Shown here: positions 44,384 through 53,010 of the stretch, piece by piece
How the letters are laid out: each line of letters begins with the position of its first letter
Numbering within the stretch: the stretch's first letter is position 1
Assembly (NCBI GenBank): GCA_031411995.1
Contig: JANOCD010000048.1
Coordinates: 62,001 to 126,000, forward strand
Source of the DNA: Rudanella sp031411995
GTDB taxonomy: Bacteria; Bacteroidota; Bacteroidia; Cytophagales; Spirosomataceae
Reading direction: 5' to 3'
Length of the DNA: 64,000 nt
Translations under genes and position numbers: made by a program
The notes under the pieces: model-generated
Database searches by the model: none
What the model was told of the DNA's origin: nothing
Seen by the model: only the letters and a program-made list of their open reading frames with translations

Positions 44384-44746
44384 ATGATCAAAACGATTGC
44401 ACTTCTCTGTTGGCTTTCATTCTCTTTCGCTTTGACTCAGAAAGCAAAGCAGCAACCCGAATTTATAGGTGGTGCCACTAAATTCATGCTCTTCATTTCA
44501 CAAAACTATCGATACCCTGAGCAAATGATTAGAGCAAATGTTTCAGGTCGAACTGTGGTCAAATTCAGAATAACCGAACGCGGAATGGTTGACAGTATCC
44601 AAATTATGAAAAGTCCTGGGTTTGGCACCAACGAAGAGATTATTCGTGTGCTTAAACTAACTTCTGGTAAATGGAAGCCCGGTAAAATACGTGGTAAATC
44701 TGTTTCTATGTTTTACTATTTACCCTTAAACATAGACCCTGAATAA
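44384..44746 (+). CDS. Small secreted TonB C-terminal domain protein (cassette cargo)
   Basis: A 120-residue protein with a signal peptide (MIKTIALLCWLSFSFALTQ). The remainder is a TonB_C-like domain: NYRYPEQMIRANVSGRTVVK, FRITERGMVDSIQIMKSPG and WKPGKIRGKSV. Unlike a real TonB it has no membrane anchor and no proline-rich spacer, so it cannot transduce energy alone. The ATG at 44384 is preferred over 44294 because only it gives a signal peptide at the N-terminus. Base composition is visibly more AT-rich than the flanking sugar genes. It lies within the A/B repeat pair. Confidence 0.8.
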   Translation: MIKTIALLCWLSFSFALTQKAKQQPEFIGGATKFMLFISQNYRYPEQMIRANVSGRTVVKFRITERGMVDSIQIMKSPGFGTNEEIIRVLKLTSGKWKPGKIRGKSVSMFYYLPLNIDPE

Positions 44747-44813
44747 GCTCACTACGCGATGGTATTGTACAGAGGCCAGCATTTTAGCAACATACATTTT
44801 ACAGACGCATCCA

Positions 44814-45185
44814 ATGGCAACCAATATGTTCTACGGCGCGTCGCCCGAAATTTTCAGTAGGGCCGACTGGCTGAGGAAGAATTTGACTCCTACTGAGAGC
44901 ATCCTTTGGAACGCTATTAATGCAAGCAAACTGGATGGATTTCGTTTCAAATCGCAACACCCGCTTAACAACTTTATTGCCGATTTTTATTGCCATAAAG
45001 CTAAATTGGTGATCGAATTGGATGGCTCTGTTCATGATTCTCAAGAACAACAGGATTGGGATACCAACCGGACGTTTATGATTGAAGAGTTTGGAATCCG
45101 GGTAGTCCGGTTTCGTAATCACGAAGTAGTTAAAAACTTGGAAGATGTACTGAAACAGATCAGACAGTATTTACCAAATCCTTAG
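44814..45185 (+). CDS. DUF559 endonuclease-like protein (cassette cargo)
   Basis: A 123-residue DUF559 protein related to very short patch repair and restriction endonucleases. Conserved features are LRKNLTPTESILWNAI near the start, FIADFYCHKAKLVIELDG with the D and E of a PD-(D/E)xK-like core, H after DGS, and VVRFRNHEVV. Members are often found with repeats and mobile DNA, and the gene here sits inside the A/B repeat pair. Start 44814; an ATG four codons later is also possible. Whether it acts on DNA is unproven. Confidence 0.85.
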   Translation: MATNMFYGASPEIFSRADWLRKNLTPTESILWNAINASKLDGFRFKSQHPLNNFIADFYCHKAKLVIELDGSVHDSQEQQDWDTNRTFMIEEFGIRVVRFRNHEVVKNLEDVLKQIRQYLPNP

Positions 45186-45218
45186 GCGTTTTCTGTCACA
45201 CGTCCCGACCCGTTGGAG

Positions 45219-45284
45219 CCTCCAAAAAGGGGAGAAACCCAGTCCCAGCGTGCTCCCCCTTTAGGGGGCTGGGGGGCAGACTCG
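45219..45284 (-). repeat. Repeat copy B, right flank of cassette 1
   Basis: The inverted partner of copy A. Read on the minus strand it repeats the same order: TCTGCCCCCCAGCCCCC, TAAA loop, GGGGGAGCACGCTGGGAC, then TGGGTTTCTCCCC. It lies 79 bp before the next sugar gene. Confidence 0.92.
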
Positions 45285-45363
45285 CCTGAACAGCCGGATA
45301 CCGAAGCAGAGTAACCATACACCCAAACCCTTACCTAAACAGCTAATTTTTCGATAATTTCAC

Positions 45364-46584
45364 ATGCAAACACAAACCCTCAGCGTAGCGCAACAAGCTC
45401 TGGATCAGGGACAAGGAATTTTACGGCTGGCTCCCACCTGGGTACCCCGCTCGTTTTGCGTACCCGGTCGGCGAATCAAACTCCACCCCGATGATTATTA
45501 TGTGTTGGGTGGCAACCGGGGCGGCATCGATGAACGGTGGCTGTCGTCAACAACACCCGCTAAAAACGGCCCGCTCACCGGCGAGAATGAAGGGTTGAGC
45601 CAGGTGGTTTTCGATGATGGAACGGGTGAAACACAGTTTTTACTCAAAGATGCCGTTGCCGAACTTCAGGGCGAATTGATCGGAGATCGGTTGTGGGATG
45701 AGCATCAGTCGTGGCCGATGTACTCGAAGTTTTTCGACAACATGGGGCCGCTGCCGCACCACCTGCACCACAACGACGAACAGGCCGCCCTCATTGGGCA
45801 GTTGGGCAAACCCGAAGCCTACTATTTCCCGCCCCAACTGAACAATCATGGGGGCGATTTTCCCTACACGTTCATTGGTATTGCGCCCGGCACCACGAAG
45901 GAGCAGATTAAAGAGTGCCTGATGAATTTCACGAAGGGCGACAACAAAATCACGAACTATTCGGCCGCTTACCGGCTCGAACCGGGAACAGGTTGGGATG
46001 TGCCGCCGGGTCTGCTTCACGCGCCGGGCAGCTTGTGTACCTACGAACCACAGAAAGCGTCGGACGTGTTTGCCATGTACCAATCGCTTGTGAACGAGGC
46101 TATTGTCCCCGAAGAACTCCTCTGGAACGGCACCCCTCCCGACCGCGTCGGCGATTATGACTTGTTGATGGAAGCCATCGACTGGGACTTGAACGTGGAC
46201 CCGAACATGATGGCGAACCGCTTCATGCTGCCCAAACCCGTTCGCAATCAGGCCGAGATGGAAGCCGCAGGATACGTTGAAAACTGGGTTTGCTACAAGT
46301 CGGATGCGTTCAGTGCCAAAGAACTGACCGTGATGCCCGGCCAAACCGTTACCATCCACGACAGCGCGGCCTACGGCCTGATTATTATGCAGGGACGCGG
46401 CAAAATGGGCGTTTGGGATGTGGAAACCCCCGCCCTGATTCGGTATGGTCAACTAACCAACGACGAGTTTTTCGTCAGCGAAAAAGCAGCCACCGAGGGC
46501 GTAGTCATCAGTAATCACTCCAAAACCGACCCGCTCGTGATGCTCAAGCATTTTGGGCCTAATAATCCTGATTTAACCTTATGA
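45364..46584 (+). CDS. Cupin sugar-isomerase-like protein
   Basis: A 406-residue protein that looks like a class I mannose-6-phosphate isomerase-related cupin. A likely metal site is LPHHLHHNDEQ near residue 135, with further conserved H in DVPPGLLHAPGSLC. The C-terminal cupin region includes VMPGQTVTIHDSAAYGLIIM and QGRGKMGVW. No signal peptide is visible. It should isomerise or bind a sugar taken up by the ribose-type transporter. It is the first gene of the run 45364-51280 after cassette 1. Confidence 0.75.
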   Translation: MQTQTLSVAQQALDQGQGILRLAPTWVPRSFCVPGRRIKLHPDDYYVLGGNRGGIDERWLSSTTPAKNGPLTGENEGLSQVVFDDGTGETQFLLKDAVAELQGELIGDRLWDEHQSWPMYSKFFDNMGPLPHHLHHNDEQAALIGQLGKPEAYYFPPQLNNHGGDFPYTFIGIAPGTTKEQIKECLMNFTKGDNKITNYSAAYRLEPGTGWDVPPGLLHAPGSLCTYEPQKASDVFAMYQSLVNEAIVPEELLWNGTPPDRVGDYDLLMEAIDWDLNVDPNMMANRFMLPKPVRNQAEMEAAGYVENWVCYKSDAFSAKELTVMPGQTVTIHDSAAYGLIIMQGRGKMGVWDVETPALIRYGQLTNDEFFVSEKAATEGVVISNHSKTDPLVMLKHFGPNNPDLTL

Positions 46585-46623
46585 TGTATGGTGAATTTGT
46601 AATCCGCCATATCCCAAAAAACC

Positions 46624-47655
46624 ATGAACGACAACAACTATCCCAAACTCCACAACGCCACCTGGCCGGGCCTGGTAGGCAAAGGCCCCGATTCGGAGCC
46701 ACCAATTTCGTTTGATTCAATGCTCGAAATGACCGCTGCCGCCGAGGTAGACGGTGTCCGGTTCGATGGCGTTGACCTGGGTCTGATGGACCCGCACATC
46801 AACATCAACAGCTCGGATGACGACATTAAGCGGCTGGCCGACAAAATTGCGTCGCACAACCTCGTCGTCGGTTCGTTGGTGGCTCCCATTTGGGGCAACC
46901 CGGCGATGGGTACGAAGGAAGAACGCGCTCAATTTGTCGAGATGGTTCGTAAAGGATGCCATATCGGGAAGGTACTCCGCGAAATGGGCATGCGCCCCAG
47001 CGGAGTTGTCCGAATCGACTCGTCGAGTTCGCCCCACGACTGGGATGCTGACCCGGCGGGCAACACCAAACTCATTGCCCAAACCTTCCGCGAAGCCTGC
47101 GATGTGGCGGCTGGCTACGGCGAAAAATTAGCTGCCGAAGGCGAAATCTGCTGGGGAGGTATGCACAGTTGGCGCACCATGATCGAAACCCTCGAAGCCG
47201 TTGATCGGCCCAACATGGGTTTCCAGGCCGACATGGCCCATACCTTGCTCTATACGATGGGCTACAACCGCGAACAGGATCGGATTTTGCCCGCTGGCTA
47301 CGACTGGCAGGATCGGCAGGTGCTGACCGATGCCCTCAAAACCCTCACCGACGCGCTTCGCCCCTGGACCATCGACTTCCATGTTGCCCAAAACGACGGA
47401 ACGGTGTTCGGCTCCGGCTCGCACGACAAAACCGGGCGGCACTGCCAGGCCCTCGACCCCAACGGCAAACTCGACGTGGCCAAAGATGCCGGTTTCTGGC
47501 TCCGCGACAGCAACGGCGAACTCACCAAAATCATGCGTCACATTTGTTGGGATGGCTGTATGTTCCCCAACGCGGTAATGACCAACCAGCAAACCTGGAA
47601 CGATATTTTAGCCACCATGATCAACGTCCGTGAGAAGCACGGATGGAAAGAATAA
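46624..47655 (+). CDS. TIM-barrel sugar isomerase/epimerase
   Basis: A 343-residue xylose isomerase-like TIM barrel protein (AP endonuclease family 2). The fold is shown by LEMTAAAEVDGVRFDGVDLG, HNLVVGSLVAPIWG, and metal-ligand stretches AAEGEICWGGMHSW, FQADMAHTLLY, TIDFHVAQND and GRHCQALDP. Such enzymes interconvert ketoses, or epimerise keto sugars, using a divalent metal. The stop shares TAATG with the following gene, so the two are coupled. The substrate is unknown. Confidence 0.85.
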   Translation: MNDNNYPKLHNATWPGLVGKGPDSEPPISFDSMLEMTAAAEVDGVRFDGVDLGLMDPHININSSDDDIKRLADKIASHNLVVGSLVAPIWGNPAMGTKEERAQFVEMVRKGCHIGKVLREMGMRPSGVVRIDSSSSPHDWDADPAGNTKLIAQTFREACDVAAGYGEKLAAEGEICWGGMHSWRTMIETLEAVDRPNMGFQADMAHTLLYTMGYNREQDRILPAGYDWQDRQVLTDALKTLTDALRPWTIDFHVAQNDGTVFGSGSHDKTGRHCQALDPNGKLDVAKDAGFWLRDSNGELTKIMRHICWDGCMFPNAVMTNQQTWNDILATMINVREKHGWKE

Positions 47656-48812
47656 TGAAAAAAGACCTGCGTATTGGACTGATCGGCACCGGGTTTATGG
47701 GCCGGACGCACTCCAACGGGTATAATCGAGTACCTAATTTTTTTCCTGAACTGGAATACAAGCCCGTGCTGAAAGCCGTTTGTTCGCGCAATGCCGACAA
47801 GGTGCAGGCGTTTGCCGATCAGTGGGGCTACGAATCGGTTGAGACCGATTGGCGGGCGGTGATTGCCCGTGATGACATCGACGCGGTGGATATTTGTACA
47901 CCCAACGACACCCACGCCGAGATCGCTATTGCGGCAGCTCAAGCCGGGAAGATGATTTTGTGCGAGAAACCCCTCGCCCGCTCGCAGGCCGAAGCCGAGC
48001 AAATGGTGGAAGCTATCGACAAGGCGGGCGTGGCTAACACGGTTTGGTACAACTACCGGCGCATTCCGGCGGTGTCGCTGGCCAAGCAGATTGTGGCATC
48101 GGGCAAACTCGGCAAGATTTTCCATTACCGGGCCAACTTCCTCCAGGACTGGACCATCAGTGCCGATCTTCCGCAGGGTGGTACTGGCCTTTGGCGCATG
48201 GATGCCGAAGCCGCTGGCTCTGGCGTGACCGGCGATTTGCTTGCCCACTGCATCGACACGGCCATGTGGCTCAACGGTGCCATAACGGATGTGTCGGCGG
48301 TGACGGAGACATTTGTGAAAGAACGAATGCACCAGCTAACGGGCAAAATGCAGCCCGTTGGTATTGATGATGCCTGTATTTTTCACTGCCATTTTGCCAA
48401 CGGTTCGCTGGGGCTTTTTGAGTCAACGCGCTATGCACGAGGCCACAAGGCATTGTATACGTTCGAGATAAACGGCGAAAATGCCTCGATCCGCTGGGAT
48501 TTGCACGATCTGAACCGGCTCGAATATTACGATTATGCCGACGATGGCATTGTGCGCGGCTGGCGGTCTATCCATGTTACGGATGGCGACCAACCTTACA
48601 TGGACAAGTGGTGGGTGCCGGGCCTCGGCATTGGCTACGAGCACAGCTTTGTGCATCAGGTGGCCGATTTTCTGAAGAGCCTCGAAACTGGCGAACCCTG
48701 CCACCCCACCTTCCGCGACTCGCTGGAAACCCAGAAAGTTTGCGAAGCCGTTATCGACTCAGCCAATTCCCGAAGCTGGAAAGACACGGGTGTTGAAAGT
48801 TTCTCCATGTGA
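47655..48812 (+). CDS. Gfo/Idh/MocA-family oxidoreductase
   Basis: A 385-residue NAD(P)-dependent sugar oxidoreductase. The Rossmann motif is IGLIGTGFMGRTHSNGY, followed by the conserved catalytic-region lysine in ILCEKPLARS. The C-terminal domain includes GDLLAHCIDTAMWL. ATG 47655 is preferred to an ATG 12 bp earlier because it overlaps the upstream stop (TAATG). It may create or reduce a keto-sugar in concert with the isomerases. Confidence 0.9.
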   Translation: MKKDLRIGLIGTGFMGRTHSNGYNRVPNFFPELEYKPVLKAVCSRNADKVQAFADQWGYESVETDWRAVIARDDIDAVDICTPNDTHAEIAIAAAQAGKMILCEKPLARSQAEAEQMVEAIDKAGVANTVWYNYRRIPAVSLAKQIVASGKLGKIFHYRANFLQDWTISADLPQGGTGLWRMDAEAAGSGVTGDLLAHCIDTAMWLNGAITDVSAVTETFVKERMHQLTGKMQPVGIDDACIFHCHFANGSLGLFESTRYARGHKALYTFEINGENASIRWDLHDLNRLEYYDYADDGIVRGWRSIHVTDGDQPYMDKWWVPGLGIGYEHSFVHQVADFLKSLETGEPCHPTFRDSLETQKVCEAVIDSANSRSWKDTGVESFSM

Positions 48813-50305
48813 TTATGCCCCAAAGCCCCATTCTCTCCGTTACTAACCTCTCCAAATCCTTTGCGGGAGTAAGCGCCTTGAACAACGTTCACCTCTCAGT
48901 GCAAAAGGGCGAAGTTCATGCTTTGATGGGTGAGAATGGGGCTGGTAAATCCACGTTTATGAAAATCCTGATTGGGCTGCTCACACCCGATTCGGGAGAG
49001 ATTATGTTCGATGGGGAGCCGCTGAAAAGCCACAACGTGGGCGAGGTGATGAAACGGGGCATTTCCATGATTCATCAGGAGTTGCTCACGGTGCCGGAAC
49101 TGACAGTGGCGCAGAACATTTTTTTGGGTCGCGAACCCAAACGATGGGGCTTCATCGACGAAAAAAAACTGAACGAGCAAGCCGCCGAATTGCTGGCGCA
49201 TCTCGGCGTGAGCATCCGACCCGATGCCCGGATGAAGCACCTGAGCGTGGCCGAAATGCAGTTGGTTGACATTGCCAAAGCACTGTCCAACGAAGCCAAA
49301 GTCATTATCATGGATGAGCCAACCTCGGCACTGTCCGATAACGAAGTAGCTACGCTGTTCGACATCATCCGCGAATTGCAGCGGAAAGACGTGGCCATCG
49401 TCTATATCTCGCACAAATTAGAAGAAATTTTTGCCCTCGCCGACACGATTACCGTGCTGCGCGATGGGCAGTTTATTGCCACCAAACCAGCCAACGAGTT
49501 CACACCGAACTCGCTGATTTCAATGATGGTAGGCCGTGAGTTAGATAGCTTATTCCCGGACATTCAGGCTCCTAATGGCCCGGAAGTTTTGGCCGTGAAG
49601 GGCTTGAGTCAGGCGGGAAAATTTGAGAATATCAACTTTGCCGTTCATGCGGGCGAGGTGCTGGGCATTGGCGGACTGATGGGCGCGGGCCGCACCGAAG
49701 TGGCACGGGCCTTGTTCGGGCTTGACCCGCACGAACAAGGCGAAATCTCGATCAACGGTCAACCCGTCACGATTGGGTCGCCACAGGATGCCATCCGTCA
49801 CGGGCTTGGCTACGTAGGCGAAGACCGCAAAGCGTCGGGCTTTATTCCGGGCCTGTCCGTGAAACACAACATCACGCTGGCTTGTCTGCCAACCTTTGCC
49901 CGGCAGGGCTTTGTGGCAAACCAACGCGAAACCGAAGCCGCCACCAAAACCGTGCGCGACCTGAACATCAAAATCTCCGGTCTCAATCAGCGGGTGACAA
50001 ACCTGAGCGGGGGCAATCAGCAAAAAGTAGTGATTGGCAAAGTGCTGCTTTCGGCTCCGAGATTGGTCATTCTGGACGAGCCAACGCGGGGCATCGACGT
50101 GGGAGCCAAAGCAGAAATCTATAAACTCATCAATCAACTGACAGCCAACGGCATAGCCGTCATTCTGATCTCGTCGGAGCTACCCGAACTGCTGGGTTTG
50201 AGCAACAGAATTGTGGTGTTGGCTAAAGGAAAACAGACCGCCGTGCTTTCTACGGAAGAAGCCACCCCCGAAACCATCATGCACTACGCCATGCAGGGGA
50301 ATTAA
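48809..50305 (+). CDS. Ribose-type ABC transporter ATPase
   Basis: A 498-residue ATPase with two fused ABC domains, as in RbsA/MglA-type sugar importers. Domain 1 has Walker A GENGAGKST, signature LSVAEMQLVDIAKAL and Walker B VIIMDEPTSAL. Domain 2 has the degenerate A-loop region GLMGAGRTEVARALFG, signature LSGGNQQKVVIGKVL and VILDEPTRGIDVG. The start may be GTG 48809, sharing GTGA with the upstream stop, or ATG 48815. The permease follows by 12 bp. Confidence 0.92.
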   Translation: MIMPQSPILSVTNLSKSFAGVSALNNVHLSVQKGEVHALMGENGAGKSTFMKILIGLLTPDSGEIMFDGEPLKSHNVGEVMKRGISMIHQELLTVPELTVAQNIFLGREPKRWGFIDEKKLNEQAAELLAHLGVSIRPDARMKHLSVAEMQLVDIAKALSNEAKVIIMDEPTSALSDNEVATLFDIIRELQRKDVAIVYISHKLEEIFALADTITVLRDGQFIATKPANEFTPNSLISMMVGRELDSLFPDIQAPNGPEVLAVKGLSQAGKFENINFAVHAGEVLGIGGLMGAGRTEVARALFGLDPHEQGEISINGQPVTIGSPQDAIRHGLGYVGEDRKASGFIPGLSVKHNITLACLPTFARQGFVANQRETEAATKTVRDLNIKISGLNQRVTNLSGGNQQKVVIGKVLLSAPRLVILDEPTRGIDVGAKAEIYKLINQLTANGIAVILISSELPELLGLSNRIVVLAKGKQTAVLSTEEATPETIMHYAMQGN

Positions 50306-50317
50306 GCGACGTACCCC

Positions 50318-51280
50318 ATGAACGCACCAAGTCTCAAACCCTACCAAACGCAGTTCCGAAAAATTGGTCAATACGGCATTGTCGTGGCGTTTTTCGTCAT
50401 CTGTATTGCCTTGGCCCTGAGTACCCCCCGGTTTCTGACCGTTCAGAACCTGATGATTATCGTCACGCAGGTTTCGATCAACGCGCTGCTGGCGTTTGGG
50501 GTCACGTTTGTCATCATCACGGGCGGCATCGACCTGTCCGTTGGCTCTATTGTGGCCGTGGTGGGCGTGGTGGCCGCTTCATTCGCCCACCCCGACACCC
50601 ACCCCATCATCGTTCCCATTGTTGCGGGCCTGCTGACGGGCATTGTGTTCGGCACCCTCAACGGATTTGTCATCACCCGGAGCAACGTGCCGCCGTTCAT
50701 TGTCACCCTCGGCACCATGACCATCGGGCGCGGTTTGGCCCTGATTCTGAGCAAAGGCCGCCCGGTGTCAAACCTATCTGACTCGTTCAATTTTTTGGGC
50801 GGGGGCAAAATCTTCGGCATCCCCACGCTGATTCTAATCCTGATCATCGCGTTTATTATCTGCTCCATCGTTCTCCGCAAAACGGTTTCGGGCCGGTATA
50901 TGTACGCCGTGGGCGGCAACGAACAGGCTTCCAAAGCATCGGGCATTGGGGTTCCCCGCGTTAAAATGCTGGTTTACATCCTTTCCGGGAGTTTGGCCGC
51001 CATTGCGGGTATTTTGCTCACCTCGCGAATTGGCACGGGCCAACCCAACGCCGGCGCGGGTTTCGAGTTAGATGCCATTGCGGCCACCATCATTGGCGGC
51101 ACCAGCACCACGGGCGGCACCGGCACCATGACCGGAACCCTGATTGGTGCCCTGCTGATTGGGGTCATCAGCAACGGCCTCGACTTGCTCAACGTCAGCT
51201 CGTATTATCAATTGGTAATAAAAGGCGTTATTATTGTCGGGGCTGTGATTTTGGATAGTGTGAATCAGAAACGGGGTTGA
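50318..51280 (+). CDS. Ribose-type ABC transporter permease
   Basis: A 320-residue inner membrane permease of the BPD_transp_2 (RbsC/XylH) family with about eight to ten hydrophobic segments. The motifs FVIITGGIDLSVGSIVAVVG and GTSTTGGTGTMTGTLIGALL are characteristic of the family. It pairs with the ATPase upstream. The substrate-binding lipoprotein gene lies 774 bp downstream, separated by cassette 2, which is unusual for such an operon. Confidence 0.92.
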   Translation: MNAPSLKPYQTQFRKIGQYGIVVAFFVICIALALSTPRFLTVQNLMIIVTQVSINALLAFGVTFVIITGGIDLSVGSIVAVVGVVAASFAHPDTHPIIVPIVAGLLTGIVFGTLNGFVITRSNVPPFIVTLGTMTIGRGLALILSKGRPVSNLSDSFNFLGGGKIFGIPTLILILIIAFIICSIVLRKTVSGRYMYAVGGNEQASKASGIGVPRVKMLVYILSGSLAAIAGILLTSRIGTGQPNAGAGFELDAIAATIIGGTSTTGGTGTMTGTLIGALLIGVISNGLDLLNVSSYYQLVIKGVIIVGAVILDSVNQKRG

Positions 51281-51318
51281 GGGTTGCGTGTTTGGGAAAG
51301 TTGCAAAGGCCCTTACTC

Positions 51319-51387
51319 AGGCGAGTCTGCCCCCCCGCCCCCTGAAGGGGGAGCACGCTGGGACGGAGTTGCTTCCTTTTTAGGAAT
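51319..51387 (+). repeat. Repeat copy C, left flank of cassette 2
   Basis: The 69-bp element starts CAGGCGAGTCTGCCCCCCCG. It has the C5-TGAA-G5 hairpin and GAGCACGCTGGGAC core of copies A and B, but a TGAA loop and an ACGGAGTTG tail shared only with copy D. Confidence 0.92.
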
Positions 51388-51492
51388 CTAAGTCATTGCC
51401 GTTTGAGGATTGGTTAGCAGGGCGGATGCCTTTGTCAAGTAAGTTTTTTGCTTCTATGTTGAGGTTGCAGTCAACACTATAAACGTCTATTT

Positions 51493-51843
51493 ATGTCGCG
51501 TACAGAATTGATCGATACCCTAAGTGGCTTAACTGAGAAGCAGTTTGTCGAGCTTTTCTATGAGATTGCAAATAACCGACGAGACCAAACCGAATACGAC
51601 AAAAGCCATTGGACTTTAGTTGAAGCTCGACTTATAGAAACTCTTCATAAAGTAGGAAAAAGATCCCAAACTTGGTACACAGAGTTTTTATGTGTTGCCA
51701 ACCCAGTCGAATATCCTGATGGCTGGGCAGATGATGTTCCGATTTGCCAAAATGGTACGTGTCATAACTGCGGTTACGACTTTATTTCTTATGCTAAAGA
51801 GGCAATATGCGCTGTTTGCGGGGGGAACGTTGGTGGAACCTGA
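51493..51843 (+). CDS. Small zinc-ribbon hypothetical protein (cassette cargo)
   Basis: A 116-residue protein I do not recognise. The N-terminal part (MSRTELIDTLSGLTEKQFVE) is helical and somewhat reminiscent of short effector-associated adaptor domains, but that is weak. The C-terminus holds a likely zinc ribbon with CHNC and CAVC pairs separated by about 14 residues. No signal peptide is present. Base composition is more AT-rich than the transporter genes around it, and it lies alone between repeats C and D, within the ABC importer operon. Confidence 0.65.
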   Translation: MSRTELIDTLSGLTEKQFVELFYEIANNRRDQTEYDKSHWTLVEARLIETLHKVGKRSQTWYTEFLCVANPVEYPDGWADDVPICQNGTCHNCGYDFISYAKEAICAVCGGNVGGT

Positions 51844-51888
51844 TTAGAAAAGTAACTTCTTCGGTTCGCCATCCCGTCCTCGTAATAA

Positions 51889-51905
51889 ACAGGCAAGTTG
51901 CCTGT
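51889..51905 (+). other. Small hairpin inside cassette 2
   Basis: ACAGGC-AAGTT-GCCTGT can form a 6-bp hairpin 46 bp after the cargo gene. There is no T run, so it is not a standard terminator. Confidence 0.35.
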
Positions 51906-51960
51906 GAACAGAACCAGTACCAAGCCGCTGGTATTTTAAAAGGGGCAACCTGTCCTCAAC

Positions 51961-52020
51961 TTCCTAAAGAGCAATCAACTCCGTCCCAGCGTGCTCCCCC
52001 TTCAGGGGGCTGGGGGGCAA
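51961..52020 (-). repeat. Repeat copy D, right flank of cassette 2
   Basis: The inverted partner of copy C. On the minus strand it reads GCCCCCCAGCCCCC, TGAA loop, GGGGGAGCACGCTGGGAC, GGAGTTG. It ends 33 bp before the binding protein ATG. An open frame running through it upstream of 52054 is repeat-derived and is not real coding sequence. Confidence 0.92.
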
Positions 52021-52053
52021 AAACATCCAACGTCAAACCCTCAAACCCCTTCT

Positions 52054-52995
52054 ATGAAACTCCCCCTTCTCCTCGCTCTCGCGCTATTAGCCGCAGGCTG
52101 CAACCAAACGGCCTCAACGGGCAAAGAAACCACCAATGCCGAGGGCAAAAAGCTGGTGATTGGAGCCACGATGCTCAGTATGCAGCATGAATTTGTGGTG
52201 AACGTTCACGATGAAATGGTGAAACAGGCCGAGAAAGACGGGATCGAATTGATCACCGTCGATGCGGAGCGGTCGGCCTTGAAGCAAGTGGAACAGGTGG
52301 AGAGTTTCATTGCCCAGAACGTCGATGCCATTATTCTGAACCCCGCCGAGGTGGAAGCCTGTTCGCCCGCTGTCACCAAAGCGTTGGCCGCCGGGATTCC
52401 AATCATCAACGTCAACTCCGAAACAACCGCGAAACCCACCGCCTTTGTCGGTTCCGACGATGTGGAAGCGGGCCGGATTGCCATGCAGCACATCGCCGAT
52501 AAGCTGGGCGGCAAAGGCAACGTCGTTATGATCGAGGGATACATGGGGCAGGCCGGGCAACTCAAACGCGCTCAGGGGGCATTGGAGGTGCTGAAAAAAT
52601 ACCCCAACCTGAAATTATTAGCTCAACAAACCGCCCAATGGGATCGGGCAAAGGGCATGGCGTTGATGGAAAACTGGATTCAATCGTATGGAAATCAGAT
52701 CAATGCGGTGTTTGCCCACAACGACGAGATGGCCCTCGGAGCCATCAGAGCCTTAACCGACGCGGGCATGAAAGACAAGGTCATGGTGGTGGGTATCGAC
52801 GCGATTACCGATGCCATGCAAGCCATGAAAAAGGGAACGCTCGATGCCACCGTATTCCAGAATGCCCAACAACAGGGGGCGCAGTCGGTTGGAATTGCTA
52901 TCAAAGCCGCCAAAAAACAACCCTTTGAGAAAGAGGTGCTGATTCCTTTCCAGTTAGTAACGAAAGCGAATATGGCGCAGTTTATGAAACAGTAA
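52054..52995 (+). CDS. Ribose-type substrate-binding lipoprotein
   Basis: A 313-residue periplasmic binding lipoprotein of the type 1 family (RbsB-like). The lipobox is LLAAGC. The mature domain includes ATMLSMQHEFVVNVHDEMVK, LNPAEVEACSPAV, FVGSDDVEAGRIAMQH, NAVFAHNDEMALGAIRAL and VVGIDAITDAM. It delivers sugar to the permease/ATPase. ATG 52054 is chosen because it gives a lipoprotein signal; the longer frame is repeat DNA. Confidence 0.92.
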   Translation: MKLPLLLALALLAAGCNQTASTGKETTNAEGKKLVIGATMLSMQHEFVVNVHDEMVKQAEKDGIELITVDAERSALKQVEQVESFIAQNVDAIILNPAEVEACSPAVTKALAAGIPIINVNSETTAKPTAFVGSDDVEAGRIAMQHIADKLGGKGNVVMIEGYMGQAGQLKRAQGALEVLKKYPNLKLLAQQTAQWDRAKGMALMENWIQSYGNQINAVFAHNDEMALGAIRALTDAGMKDKVMVVGIDAITDAMQAMKKGTLDATVFQNAQQQGAQSVGIAIKAAKKQPFEKEVLIPFQLVTKANMAQFMKQ

Positions 52996-53010
52996 TAAAA
53001 GATAAACCCG

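Noticed and set aside
44217..45284. Insertion sequence or transposon with transposase
   Set aside because: The repeats are inverted and flank genes, but no transposase motif is encoded, and no clear target duplication was found by eye.
51889..51905. Terminator after the zinc-ribbon gene
   Set aside because: The hairpin is short and has no following T run.
51991..52053. Upstream extension of the binding lipoprotein gene
   Set aside because: The residues are translated repeat D; the lipoprotein signal begins at 52054.
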